Source: Apostichopus japonicus
Lineage: Eukaryota; Echinodermata; Holothuroidea; Aspidochirotida; Stichopodidae
Direction of reading: 5' to 3'
DNA: 64,000 bases
Assembly (NCBI RefSeq): GCF_037975245.1
Contig: NC_092579.1
Coordinates: 5,763,001 to 5,827,000 of the forward strand
Position numbers and translations under genes: made by a program. Positions 25,156 to 35,483 of this stretch are shown here, piece after piece (positions within the stretch are counted from its first letter, which is position 1; the number at the start of each line of letters is the position of its first letter). The notes below the pieces were generated by a model. The model worked only from the letters and a program-made list of their open reading frames with translations, was not told the DNA's origin and did no database searches.

Positions 25156-26540
25156 TAACGAGGGAAAAGTCAACAACGGTGGTCCTATACGTCCGGCTTC
25201 AAAAAATCTTCCGTTACCAACGTCAACGACGACCGTGCTTATTTAATTAATATAAGTTGCCGTAGGCGGGTGCGCTTATATATTAATCTCGATCATTAAA
25301 ATTCATTTATGAAACTGAAACAGTGCCTATAAAACTTGTCATATAAGACTTCATGAACCGTTCGTTTTCTTTTTCCTTTTAACATGTGCTCTCAGTTTTA
25401 GAAATAATGTTTTTGGTACCCTTTAGGTCATTTTTGTTTTTGGTGGGGGGGGGGGGGGGATTGCATCCAGGTGCCATATTTAAAGCGTTGCAAAATGTCC
25501 TTCCATTTGAAATATAAACGCGAGCAGTCTCGAACTTGCCCTACAAAGGTCATTTCTTGCCCTTATCGACCCTAAAAGTTTTAGGGGACCTAGGAATGCT
25601 TTCTTATGGAGGACAGTCGAATCTACCCCCACGATCAAAGTACAAGCCAGATAGGGAGTGACCATCAAAATTGAGTTTCGAGTCAAGACAATTTAAGTTC
25701 TTCTAGCGTCAATGGATGATAAAAGGTTTGCTAGTACTATGAAAGGGGGGTCTTTGAACATTATATGTTACAAATTTGTTGGTTTGGTTAATGAATGCTT
25801 TTCAAGATATCGACAGACGTAACAGTAGTCTGCTGACAGTTATATTTCACTGCTGAGATCTCGGGCCACAAGTCGATGGAGATAAAATATAAAAATAATG
25901 ATATTAAAACAAGTAAAAAGAATATAGCGTGGTCAACTCTATTTCATGACGATGATCTGGATACTGCGCGACAGAGAAGCGTTAAAGATAGCCCTCTGAC
26001 GAAGTATGAAATATTTATCATAGTGCATATGAAAAAAAAAGTACATTGATACTAGTTTATACTCCCAGCAACTTTATAGCTGTTTCGTTGTTGGTATAAT
26101 CAAGCGACATATCAAAACATTTTTAAGAAAAACGTGAATTACATCAATGTAAAATAATGGAAACCAAAGACGGTTTGATTGGTAGTCAATGTAAAAAAGC
26201 TATTGCGCAATGTAGTTATCGAATTAAACCAATTAAGTTTAATTTTTAAATCCAAGCAACGAAATTAAGACATCAATATGGAATATAGACCACTTTTACT
26301 TCTTCGATATTTATATATGTTTTTTTTTTTAAATTTTAGACTACCGTGCACGATTGCTAATCCACCTATGTGTTCCGGCATTTTGTAACGCTCTCACTTA
26401 GCCATGCGATATTATATATGGTTTATATATTATACTGAATATATAGTCCTGTGTCCAACTATCTGAGTATATAATAGCAATCAATCATGTGGGCCTCAGA
26501 CACAATCAACCTTGCGTGGATCCAGAGGGTGTGAGAGGTG
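25156..26540. other. Intergenic sequence with no recognised gene
   Basis: A G homopolymer near 25444 is the only notable low-complexity feature. No splice-flanked ORF or transposon terminus was recognised. Confidence 0.4.
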
Positions 26541-26938
26541 TACACCCCCGCGCCCACCCCCATTTTTTGTTTTGTTTTATTGACCTAACACAAAATTGCA
26601 TTAAGAGCTAATTATAGTCCTAATTTATAATCTAAATATGCATCATAATACACTAGTTGAAGACTTACAATTTGAATTTTATTTCTGGAGGAGGATCCCC
26701 AAATCTCTCTACATGAGAATCGGCTTCAAAGACCACAGGGCAACACCCTGTCCTTTATGTACACCCCCGCGCCCACCCCCGTTTTTGTTTTGTATATTGA
26801 TCTAACACAAACTTGCATTAAGAGCTAATTATAGTCCTCATTTATAATCTAAATATGCATCATAATACACTAGTTGAAGACTTACAATTTGAATTTTATT
26901 TCAAAGACTACATGGCAACACCCTGTCCTTTATGTACA
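26541..26938. repeat. Tandem duplication of about 219 bp with a 42-bp indel
   Basis: The unit begins TACACCCCCGCGCCCACCCC at 26541 and again at 26760. Both continue with TTAAGAGCTAATTATAGTCC, TAATCTAAATATGCATCATA and CACCCTGTCCTTTATG. The second copy lacks about 42 bp after GAATTTTATTTC. No ORF is implied. Confidence 0.85.
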
Positions 26939-27559
26939 AGAAAAAACTCCGGGGTCTCCCATGTGACCAATGTGGTAAATTCGAAAGAATTTACCGCATC
27001 GATGGTTTGCAGCGATTACGAAAAACGTCGGTAAACAGGAAAGAAAAGACCACGCGCGAAGCAGTGTTAAATCTGCTCACTTTGTAGCTTCAATTGTTTT
27101 AACTCCATGACGCATATACTTACAGTTGTAATGTTAAGTAAAAGAACTTTTTAAAGAGGAGGGAGGGACTGGATCCTCCCCTGTATAGAAAATATGACAG
27201 GCATTTCTAATAACGTTTCAGCTAACACTCATAACTTATTGCACTGTGTGGAATACACTGAATCGTATACGCCTACTCAAATGCGGCCCATTGTTGAAAC
27301 CAGCTAAATTCAAAATAACTCTGAAACAACGGTACAACAAATTTTGACCTCCCTCTGACAATGAATAGAACAGAAATATAGAAAGAACTGCTAGTTTGAA
27401 TTTCAATGAAAATTATAAGCTTTAGTTGAGCGAATTGTGGATCTTATGATCATAGATATACGTTCAACCTGCAGCATAACTTTCTATTGTTACACCTATC
27501 GTAAGCGTACATGTAAACTGTTCAAATAGGAACCGTTTACTTACATCAGTTGTATACCT

Positions 27560-27562
<3 letters not shown>

Positions 27563-27607
<45 letters not shown>

Positions 27608-27713
27608 TATATAGGCTATATATAGGCTATATTGGCCATATATAGGCTATATATAGGCTAAATATATATTTATAGGCTATATATATAGGCTATATATATA
27701 GGCTATATATATA
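27563..27713. repeat. (TA)n microsatellite followed by a TATATAGGCTA minisatellite
   Basis: A run of TA repeats of about 50 nt passes into at least six copies of a unit containing TATAGGCTATA, at variable spacing of about 13 to 22 nt. Confidence 0.9.
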
Positions 27714-28391
27714 AACATGTGTGTAGCTGAATACATAACTGTATACGTATTAATTCCCGCGATTTTGTGTTCTACCATTGATAATCAGTAAAAGTTTGAA
27801 ACGAGCAAAAATTAACAACATCGCCATGATGTCAAAACCAAGGTGATGTGTGGATTTGGAGAATCGCCTACCATGCTTTAGGATATGTTCAACATAGCAT
27901 ATAATAATTGCATCGTTTTCGGGCAACACATTGGGAAGAGGAGGGGAGAGGGGAAACGATGAGGGACAGGGGTGAAGTGTTGTATTGTAATTTAACGCGC
28001 CTATTATTTTCGCGGAGTGAGAAAATAAAATTCACCTTTTACTCGTTTACGTCTGTAAATTATCTTATATTATTTGGTTTCTAAAGACTTTATGAATTAG
28101 AACTACTTACCTAACGTCTGTTCCCTGAACCAGTTAGATGAAATTTAATTCAGACCATAAAAGGAGTTTAATTAATACCATGTCAACACTCATAACGCAC
28201 CTTCTGAATTCAAGACTGTGATAGTCGTGGTTAATATCCATCAAGCTGTTGTCTGCTTTATAGTGATAGCTTTGAGCTACCGTACTCACGTACCCGAGTA
28301 AATAACTTGCAAACCATCAATGCGTGCAAACGAAAATTTGTCTAACAAAGTAAATTATAGGATAAAGTAAAGCTGAGACCATAAAAGAGGC

Positions 28392-28396
<5 letters not shown>

Positions 28397-28428
<32 letters not shown>
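28397..28428. repeat. (TA)n microsatellite
   Basis: A run of about 16 uninterrupted TA repeats, followed by an ACAAATAC-rich stretch to about 28480. Confidence 0.95.
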
Positions 28429-28429
<1 letters not shown>

Positions 28430-28488
28430 TACAATGTACACAAATACAAATACATACAAATACTACAAATACAATATATAAACTACAA

Positions 28489-28542
28489 CTGTCTATAACG
28501 TAAAACGTTTGTTGCTGTCTATATTTCGCATTTGACTGTTGG

Positions 28543-28614
<72 letters not shown>

Positions 28615-28744
28615 CATATATTTTATATATTATATATATGATATATATAATATATAATATATATTATACATATATTATACATATATTATATATATATGAT
28701 ATATATATAATATATATATATATATAAAATATATATATATATAT
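28489..28744 (+). repeat. TA microsatellite with a conserved 5' flank (copy 1)
   Basis: The 54-nt flank (CTGTCTATAACGTAAAACGT ... CGCATTTGACTGTTGGC) is followed directly by about 200 nt of TA repeats. The same flank occurs at 53590-53660 before another TA array. The array itself is interrupted by TTATACATATAT and TATATATGATAT blocks. Confidence 0.85.
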
Positions 28745-28766
28745 AACCACATGTTATCTATTGCAG

Positions 28767-28832
28767 ATAACAAAAAATGTCATAAAAACATACGTATGCA
28801 ACATACCGTTCAATAATGTAGGCTTCTTCAAT
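28767..28832 (+). CDS. Candidate internal exon (66 nt), unknown product
   Basis: TATCTATTGCAG precedes an open 66-nt stretch (22 codons, phase 0, ending NNVGFFN), followed by GTAAGTC. Both splice sites look usable, though the pyrimidine tract is weak and the acceptor abuts a TA microsatellite. I do not recognise the peptide. It could belong to the same plus-strand gene as the terminal exon at 45287-45459, or be chance. Confidence 0.25.
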
Positions 28833-29720
28833 GTAAGTCATTTCGGTATAAGTGCTACTACTTACCCAAGATCATCGTATCCTAGTTGGCCACTCAGGAG
28901 GCACTTCGGTGATTGGCTGGTTGGCAGCGCTGCATACTATATAATATTACTTGCCAGTTAGAGGAACAAAACTTTGGGCAAGGCTATGCAGAGCGATACT
29001 TGTAACCGGGTCTGCAATAGGCTGAACAGCCTTTAGATATCAGTCATGTATAAGTCTTCTGAACAAATTGGTATGAATCATCAAATATATATGAATGCTG
29101 TGAATAGGCCCTCTCTGGTAGTGCGTCTACTTAACAGCCCGGTTACAATATGTGTTTACACTCAATAACTTCAGCAAATATTTCAGTGACATCAATGAAG
29201 AGTGCTAAACATGCAGCTAAAATTTGGCCACATTTTGTCAAAAGTATAATCGCTGTCTAGCCTATATATAGTCCGATCCTTGAACACGTTAAAGTGCTAC
29301 CGCAATATGTACTGTACTACACCAGTAGGGATGTACGCAGTGGTGAAATGACAAAGTTCATATTTACTGTTTCCCCGCAGTTATCAACAACAACAGCAAC
29401 ACGCGGCGTGTATAGAGAATACGTTATCCGTGAATTACACTCAGCAGTGTTTTGAACGGTATGGCGTAAAGATGCCCTTTGAACACCGTACACAGTATCC
29501 AATTTATTAGATGTGAAACTAACAGTTAGCCATTAGGAATTAGGATCAGCCGGGAATGGTCTCGGGGAAGGGGATGGGTATGGGGGTGGGGTATAGACTC
29601 TAGAGTTGGAGAAGATCATTATGCGTAAGTTACTATTGATTTTTTAGGGCTGGAGAGAGAGGGGCGGGGGGTGGGGGGATACCTGAACAGTGTTATATAT
29701 GACGATGTACTATGTTATCG

Positions 29721-29721
<1 letters not shown>

Positions 29722-29773
<52 letters not shown>

Positions 29774-29775
29774 CA
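29722..29775. repeat. (CA)n microsatellite
   Basis: About 26 CA repeats with one GC interruption near the right end. ORFs across it on both strands are low-complexity artefacts. Confidence 0.95.
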
Positions 29776-32125
29776 TCCAGCCCTTAAACTGCCCCACTCG
29801 TCCCCCAAACTTAATTCCGTGGATTCGAATCAGGAGGAGTTTTACGAGTGGCTCCTTATATCGTTGGTTCAGTGTACATAATGAACGCACTGGAATACGA
29901 ACAATAAATTAAATCATATACACTTCCAAGTTACATCCTTAGTGTGCGCAGTGACGCATTATCGTAATTTACTGAGCACGTTTTTGATGTTCAATTCAAA
30001 ATGGATGATTTAGCTTTTGATATTAACTTTCAATTCACTTTCACCTTCCATAACATGAAGCAAAACATCTTATCAAGTTGTGCATATCTATAAATAGTGA
30101 AACTAAAAAGGTGGCGCTATATTCCATTTCAATTCCAGAAAGTTGTCTACCATAGCTTTCCATTCCGTGCATTTTTTCCTCTGTGTAATATTATCCCCAT
30201 TTATTGAAAGAGGAAAGTAATGTTTCTACGAAAAAGTTGTATTTTAATAAATTTCCAGATCAAGAATAAACTTATAATATGCAATTCAATGTGTTGACGA
30301 ACAATTGGCGTCATAACATCACACACCACCTACTGTGATTCACTGGCTAGAACTTAAATCGAAATTTTAGCCAGTTGAAATAGTTTATACATTCCAGCCA
30401 CCACACCTGGAGTTATGGACAAGATATGGAGAGGTGGCTTCAACGAACACGGTGGGTAATATTTGTCTCTTTAATATTAGTGTCAACATTTGACATGACC
30501 AGTAACCATAGAAATGAATAAGCATATACGCTTGTGAATCGATCATTAACTATAATATAGGTATAGTTCACAGGCAACGGTCCCCTGAACTCGCGCCATA
30601 AATAAATTACATAACTGTGGATCCACGACATACAAGTGTCCAGTTGTCATACACCAGATAGAGACAACACCCTACAATGATAATATATTGTGACAATGTA
30701 TGGCTACAAGCACCCCCCCCCCGCCCCTCCATCAGCCAGAAAGCCGGGGAAATACGAACAGAGTATACGCATCCGTCAATAGATGGTGGTGCTTTTTTTT
30801 TGCTGATTTAGTAATATGTTTATTATTCTCAAAAACAGTAAATTTAAGTTTATTTTGTGCTTTTCCCTTTCTTGCTGTCAGTCTTGTATGTTTCTGCTGA
30901 ATTTTTGGCCCCCAATTTTTCCTCGTCCTCTATCTGTTCCAATTTCTCTTTCTCACTTTTGCTGTCTCTTTCACTTGACCCATGCATCTTTGTTCCTGAT
31001 ATATCTAGCCCTAATCAGGTTTTCTGTTTTAATATATATAGCCTAGCATAACATTTTATATAAACTCCGACGATTATTGACAATATTTCGACTCGGAAAA
31101 TGCATCCGCTATTTCGCTAATGTATAAAATATTGTCCATAGCCTGCGCGCATGGTCAGATAAACGTATGAATATATGCACGACTTGAATCGGTTTATATA
31201 TATATATATCGGATGATTAATTTCCTTCAAAGCCAACATCCACACGTCAACCAAAATCAATGTTGTGTCTGTTCTTAATATATGATTCATTAAAAATGCA
31301 ACAGATATGCCTGCATGCACTACTCTCTCTCCACCTCTCGCTCTCTCTGGGTCAACAAACTTTATATTTTGATGCCCCATATAGATATATAGGTTGTAAA
31401 CTCGACCCTCTTTTATCTATAGCTCATGAATTGAACTATAGTGTAATTGTTTGGTAATCATAAAAAAAGGAAGAATTACTTACAAGGAATTAATTTCGCT
31501 CTACAATATTACAATTTAATTTGTTTGTTTACAGAGAATATACAACCGTTTTATTGCGACATCGTTATCTATGTTAGCATAGTATACTATCCATAAATGT
31601 ACGTTATTACAGGGGACCCGTATTTTAACTTACAACAAACTTTTGTAACAAACTCTGTTTGTTGAGTAGGGGCAAACACGTGGAGATTCTAAGTACCAAA
31701 AAAAGAAAAGAATTGCCATTCTCTTCATATTTATGGTTTTACGCCCTCAACAGAACTTTATTTATTTTTTATGTAAAAAAAAGCGTTTTATTTGTTCGAG
31801 CTGTTTGCTCAAACTTTATGTTTCACTCCTATGGACTTTACAGGCTTCATCAGATTTTTCCCACTAGGTATAAACACGTGATAGTCGCTTCCTGTTTATG
31901 TTATTTGAAGGGTAATTTTTTTTTTCTCATACGCTATAGAATTCTGATCAAAACGAATCGTTTTGATACAAAAGTGACTAACCATAGGCAATGTTGTCAA
32001 GGATATAATATTATCATGAGAAGATATACATATGAGAAAGAAACAAAGAAGCATGATCGAGTCTCAACGAAAAAATCATGAAACTGTTCAAATAATGCAA
32101 GGGTACCTGTATCTTGCTATATGCT
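29776..32125. other. Sequence with no recognised gene
   Basis: Only low-complexity or T-rich ORFs are present, such as the phenylalanine/leucine-rich ones near 30816-31051. No transposon ends or splice-bounded coding exons were recognised. A C-run lies near 30713 and a short (TA)n near 31196. Confidence 0.4.
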
Positions 32126-32207
32126 ACAATGAATGGACCATTATATGGAAGGGACACACAATTCCGTCAGTAACAAAAAAAATAATTAAAAATTTGTTTT
32201 ATGGTAA

Positions 32208-32280
<73 letters not shown>

Positions 32281-32355
32281 ATAAAACGAATTTTTAATTA
32301 TTTTTTATTAGTAACGGAATTGTGTGTCCCTTCCATATAATGGTCCATTCATTGT
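32126..32355. repeat. Long inverted repeat with a TA-microsatellite loop
   Basis: The arms (32126-32206 and 32276-32355) are about 80 nt each and almost perfectly complementary. The left arm has ATGAATGGACCATTATATGG and GGGACACACAATTCCGT; the right arm mirrors them. The loop is about 69 nt of TA repeats. Such a cruciform-capable structure could be a foldback transposon or a microsatellite-mediated inverted duplication. Confidence 0.9.
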
Positions 32356-32714
32356 TTTGATATAAGAGCATTTAAATTTCATATCTGTCTTGGTATGGTC
32401 TTTGTGGCTATTGTTGTTAAGAATGAAGTTGTTACAAACACCATCTGCTCTCGTAGAAACATTGGTTATAATATTATAAGTTAAAATGTTAACAAGGCTC
32501 GACACTCGAGTGTTGTTTGCACAGACGGAATCTGCTTGCATTTAGGAGAGACAACACACAAGCATTGATCTAATTTCAGTCAGACTATAAGGTATGTTCA
32601 CAACTACCTGTGCTATAATGATCGACACGTTTCACGTATGTTACTTTTCGGATTTGAAAGATAAATCTTTATCGAGCCCGTACTTGAGCGTGGTGCCAAT
32701 TGACTAATTAGGCG

Positions 32715-33041
32715 TGGTGGAGAGCGTGGTGGCTAATTGGCTAAGACGTCGGACTCGTGATCCATTGCTGGTTAGATGATTCCTGCCTAGTTCATTATGT
32801 TGTGTCCTTGGGCAATATGCTTTATCTCACTTGCCTCTCTCCACCCAGGTGTTAAATGGGTACCTGTGAGGTAACTTGTCATGGGCCGCAGTATATAACT
32901 GCCACCGACTGGAGGGATTGTCTCTGGGACAGGTTATCATTGATCAGGGGGTAACATAACGTCTGTAAAGCGCTTTGAGACATATCGCTGGTTTAAAGCG
33001 CTATATAAAAAGCAAATATTATTATGATTATTATGATTACT
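32715..33041 (+). mobile_element. tRNA-derived SINE with a LINE-like 3' tail
   Basis: The head has an A-box-like GTGGCTAATTGGCTAAGACG; the B-box region (GGTTAGATGATTCCTGCC) is degraded. The body has TTGTGTCCTTGGGCAATATG and CACCCAGGTGTTAAATGG, as in the copy at 19790-20092. The 3' end has AAAGCGCTTTGAGACATATC and AAAGCGCTATATAAA, then an ATT-rich tail. That tail resembles the 3' end of the neighbouring LINE (33218-33300, opposite strand), which fits the known way SINEs borrow LINE 3' ends. Confidence 0.85.
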
Positions 33042-33170
33042 CGGTACTTAAGATGAGTTTTAATTCTTTTTTGTTGTTGCTGCAATTCTCCTCGGAGGGG
33101 GAGGGGATGGATGGGGAATTGCATTCGAGAATCTATATGCTTCCCCGTCCCCCCCCCCCAGTCCGCTGCA

Positions 33171-33171
<1 letters not shown>

Positions 33172-33217
<46 letters not shown>

Positions 33218-33867
33218 TAAAGCATTTATATAGCGCCTAACATCACAAAGGCCACTAAGCGCTTTACAGTAAAAGGTGAAACAGAAAAATGCAAAACTAC
33301 AAAACTGCAAAATAACAAACAACGAATAAAAACACTAAAAAGCACCTAAAAGATCAGGAGATACAAATTGACATGGTAAAATGGCGGATAAAGGTATAAG
33401 AAAGTTAAAGTATGGAAAAAGTTATGAAATGTCATTTTTAAAAAGATATGTTTTTAAACGGCTCTTAAAAACAGTCACAGATGGAGCGGTTCTGATGTCA
33501 ACCGGGAGCTTGTTCCAAATGTCTGGGGCTGCTGCTGCAAAGGCTCGGTGACCGTAGAACGACGTGTTGGTGTTCTTGGGGGGCTCAAGTAGGGCAAGAG
33601 ATGCAGAACGAAGTAACCGGGGTGGTGTGTAAGACAATAAAAGTTCAGAGATGTAAGTAGGTCCCTGATTGTTAAGGGCTTTGTATGTAAGAAGCGAGAC
33701 TTTGAAAACGACCCTGTCTCTAATCGGTAGCCAATGTAAATCTCGGAGAACTGGTGTAATGTGCTGATGGTCATTGCGCTTTATCTTCGTAACAAGTCTC
33801 GCTGCAGCATTCTGAACTAACTGGAGTCTCCCAAGGTCACGAGCCGGAAGACCATAAAATAAACTAT
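33172..33867 (-). mobile_element. 3' part of a CR1/L2-like LINE, with (ATT)n tail
   Basis: On the minus strand this holds the C-terminal end of the reverse transcriptase ORF (33867 to 33422), a short 3' UTR, and an end reading GTAAAGCGCTTAGTGGCC ... AGGCGCTATATAAATGC followed by about 15 ATT repeats (33217-33172). The ATT repeat tail and the absence of poly(A) are typical of the CR1/L2 group. It is separated from the rest of the LINE by the hAT-like insertion at 33868-35483. Confidence 0.9.
33422..33867 (-). pseudogene. LINE reverse transcriptase ORF, C-terminal segment
   Basis: This encodes about 147 residues including YGLPARDLGRLQLVQNAAAR, TPVLRDLHWLPIRDRVVFK and AAPDIWNKLPVDIRTA, then a TAA stop. 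These are the hallmark C-terminal motifs of CR1/L2-type LINE proteins. Across the transposon at 33868-35483 the reading frame picks up exactly where the upstream segment stops, so the interruption is caused by the insertion alone. Confidence 0.9.
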
Positions 33868-33912
33868 CATAGGCGTACGAGGCGGGGGGCAGGGGGGGCA
33901 GACTGCCCCCCC

Positions 33913-34070
33913 AAATTTCCAGAGGACAAGAAATTCGGGCAAAAGTCCTGAAAAATTCGGGCAGCCTAAGAGGAGAAAAAATATACATATATATATATTT
34001 TTTTTTTCTCCTCTTAGGCTGCCCGAATTTTTCAGGACTTTTGCCCGAATTTCTTGTCCTCTGGAAATAT
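33913..34070. repeat. Long hairpin inside the hAT-like element
   Basis: The arm with CCAGAGGACAAGAAATTCGG, AAAGTCCTGAAAAATTCGGG and CTAAGAGGAGAAAA is repeated in inverted orientation after a short TA-rich centre. Arms are about 65 to 70 nt, near-perfect apart from a longer T run on the right arm. Confidence 0.9.
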
Positions 34071-34266
34071 ATATATATATATAAATATGCAGAAGCTTGC
34101 CCGAATTTTTTTCAAATTTTTGCCCGACAATTCCATGATTTTCTTTATTTAGCATCATGCTGCCCGAATATTTCCGTGTAACACCATCGTAAGCGCAGTT
34201 CATCTGGGCTACCACCCTTTTTGCACGATCAATTTTTTTTCTAACTAGTCAATTGTATACCTGGAC

Positions 34267-34911
34267 CAACGGCGGCGGAACCGGGGGGGAACAGGGGGAA
34301 CGTGCCCCCCCACTTTTCCTCAGGTTAAAAATGTGCCTTTTTTCTACATAAAAATTGAGGTGCCTCAAGTTAGCAAGAGGCCAGGGAACCAGAATGAATA
34401 CTCGGGAAGGGCCGTTTCCGGCCATCTGAGGGGTTTGTAAAAACCAAAAATTTTCTAGTACGCTCCGCGCCAACCGATGGTGGCGCTCCGCTCAGATAGT
34501 CGTACATACAACTTTGCAAATCCTGGCTAAGCCCGTGACTATTAATGAATTTCTGTGGGTCAAACTCAAAGCTATTTTGAATGGAAAAAATTTGTTAAGA
34601 TATTAACAAGAAAAAAACTTTAATTCAGAAGATTCCTACATTAGAAACTAGCATGATTTTACCTCATTTTGTCTCAAAAGAAAACTTGTTCCTTGTTTCC
34701 CAATTTGCGCATTGGATATTGTAGTGCTAGTATAGGCATATTTTCCTTTGGGGGGGGGGGGCGTTGATGGAGTGATGTGTATACGCAAATAAGATAATAC
34801 AATAAGAGTTATAAAGGGTACTAAATGTAAGGCTGCTTCAGTCCAATCGAATTTCTACAAAGTGCCCTTTGAAGTCGGTGCCCCCCAGATTAAAGTGCTT
34901 CCGCCACCTTG
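34267..34911. mobile_element. Nested hAT-like MITE (645 bp), same family as 62062-62723
   Basis: It starts CAACGGCGGCGGAACC and ends CTTCCGCCACCTTG. The 8-mer ACCTGGAC flanks both sides exactly (34259-34266 and 34912-34919). It is highly similar along its whole length to 62062-62723 in the same orientation. It contains the shared core (GCGCCAACCGATGGTGGCGC near 34467) and a G-run near 34750. Confidence 0.92.
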
Positions 34912-35483
34912 ACCTGGACACCCCCAACATGAGTGTATATAAGAAACATTTTCTTTTTCATGGATGGTGGGGTGGGGGGGGGGGGGAGTGCCTACAAGCC
35001 TAGTATCACAGGTTTATCATATTCTTGTTACATTTTATACTGTTTTGTGAGACAAATTGCAGTCTCACCCGGCACAGCGACATTATCCCGCCTACGTGTC
35101 GTTGAACAATGTATGTTTTTCTGGAGTTAGCTGAGTACTGTGTTAAAATAATAAATAAGGTAACTAAATAGGAGCTTAAAAAATATACTGTCCCATATTT
35201 CCCATTCAAAGTGATGTTACCATTTTTTCTTCTTCTAATTTACCAAATTTTTGGGGAAGTGTAAATTTCTAAAACGTGAGATTATAAAATAAAGAATGTT
35301 TAGATGCAACTTGCAAGGCCTCAGAAGTGCCGTTTCCGGCAATCTGAGAGGCATTGTTTGCCAAAAAAATTTTTGTACGCTACGCGCCAACCGATGGTGG
35401 CGCTCCGCTTAGATAGTGTCACGGGAACTTTCGGGCACAAAAAGTTCTGCCCCCCCAAACTGAAATGGTCCCGTACGCCTATG

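Larger units (their letters stand above)
33868..35483. mobile_element. hAT-like transposon inserted in the LINE ORF (1616 bp, itself interrupted)
   Basis: The terminal inverted repeats are CATAGGCGTACG at the left and CGTACGCCTATG at the right, a perfect 12-bp pair. The 8-mer TAAACTAT flanks both ends exactly (33860-33867 and 35484-35491). It contains a long hairpin (33913-34070) and a second hAT-like element (34267-34911). A copy of the shared core repeat lies near 35300-35418. Without the nested part it would be about 960 bp and has no transposase. Confidence 0.92.

Noticed and set aside
33422-33988. The full 188-codon ORF as one protein
   Set aside because: Its first ~40 codons come from the hAT-like element; only the part from 33867 down is LINE.
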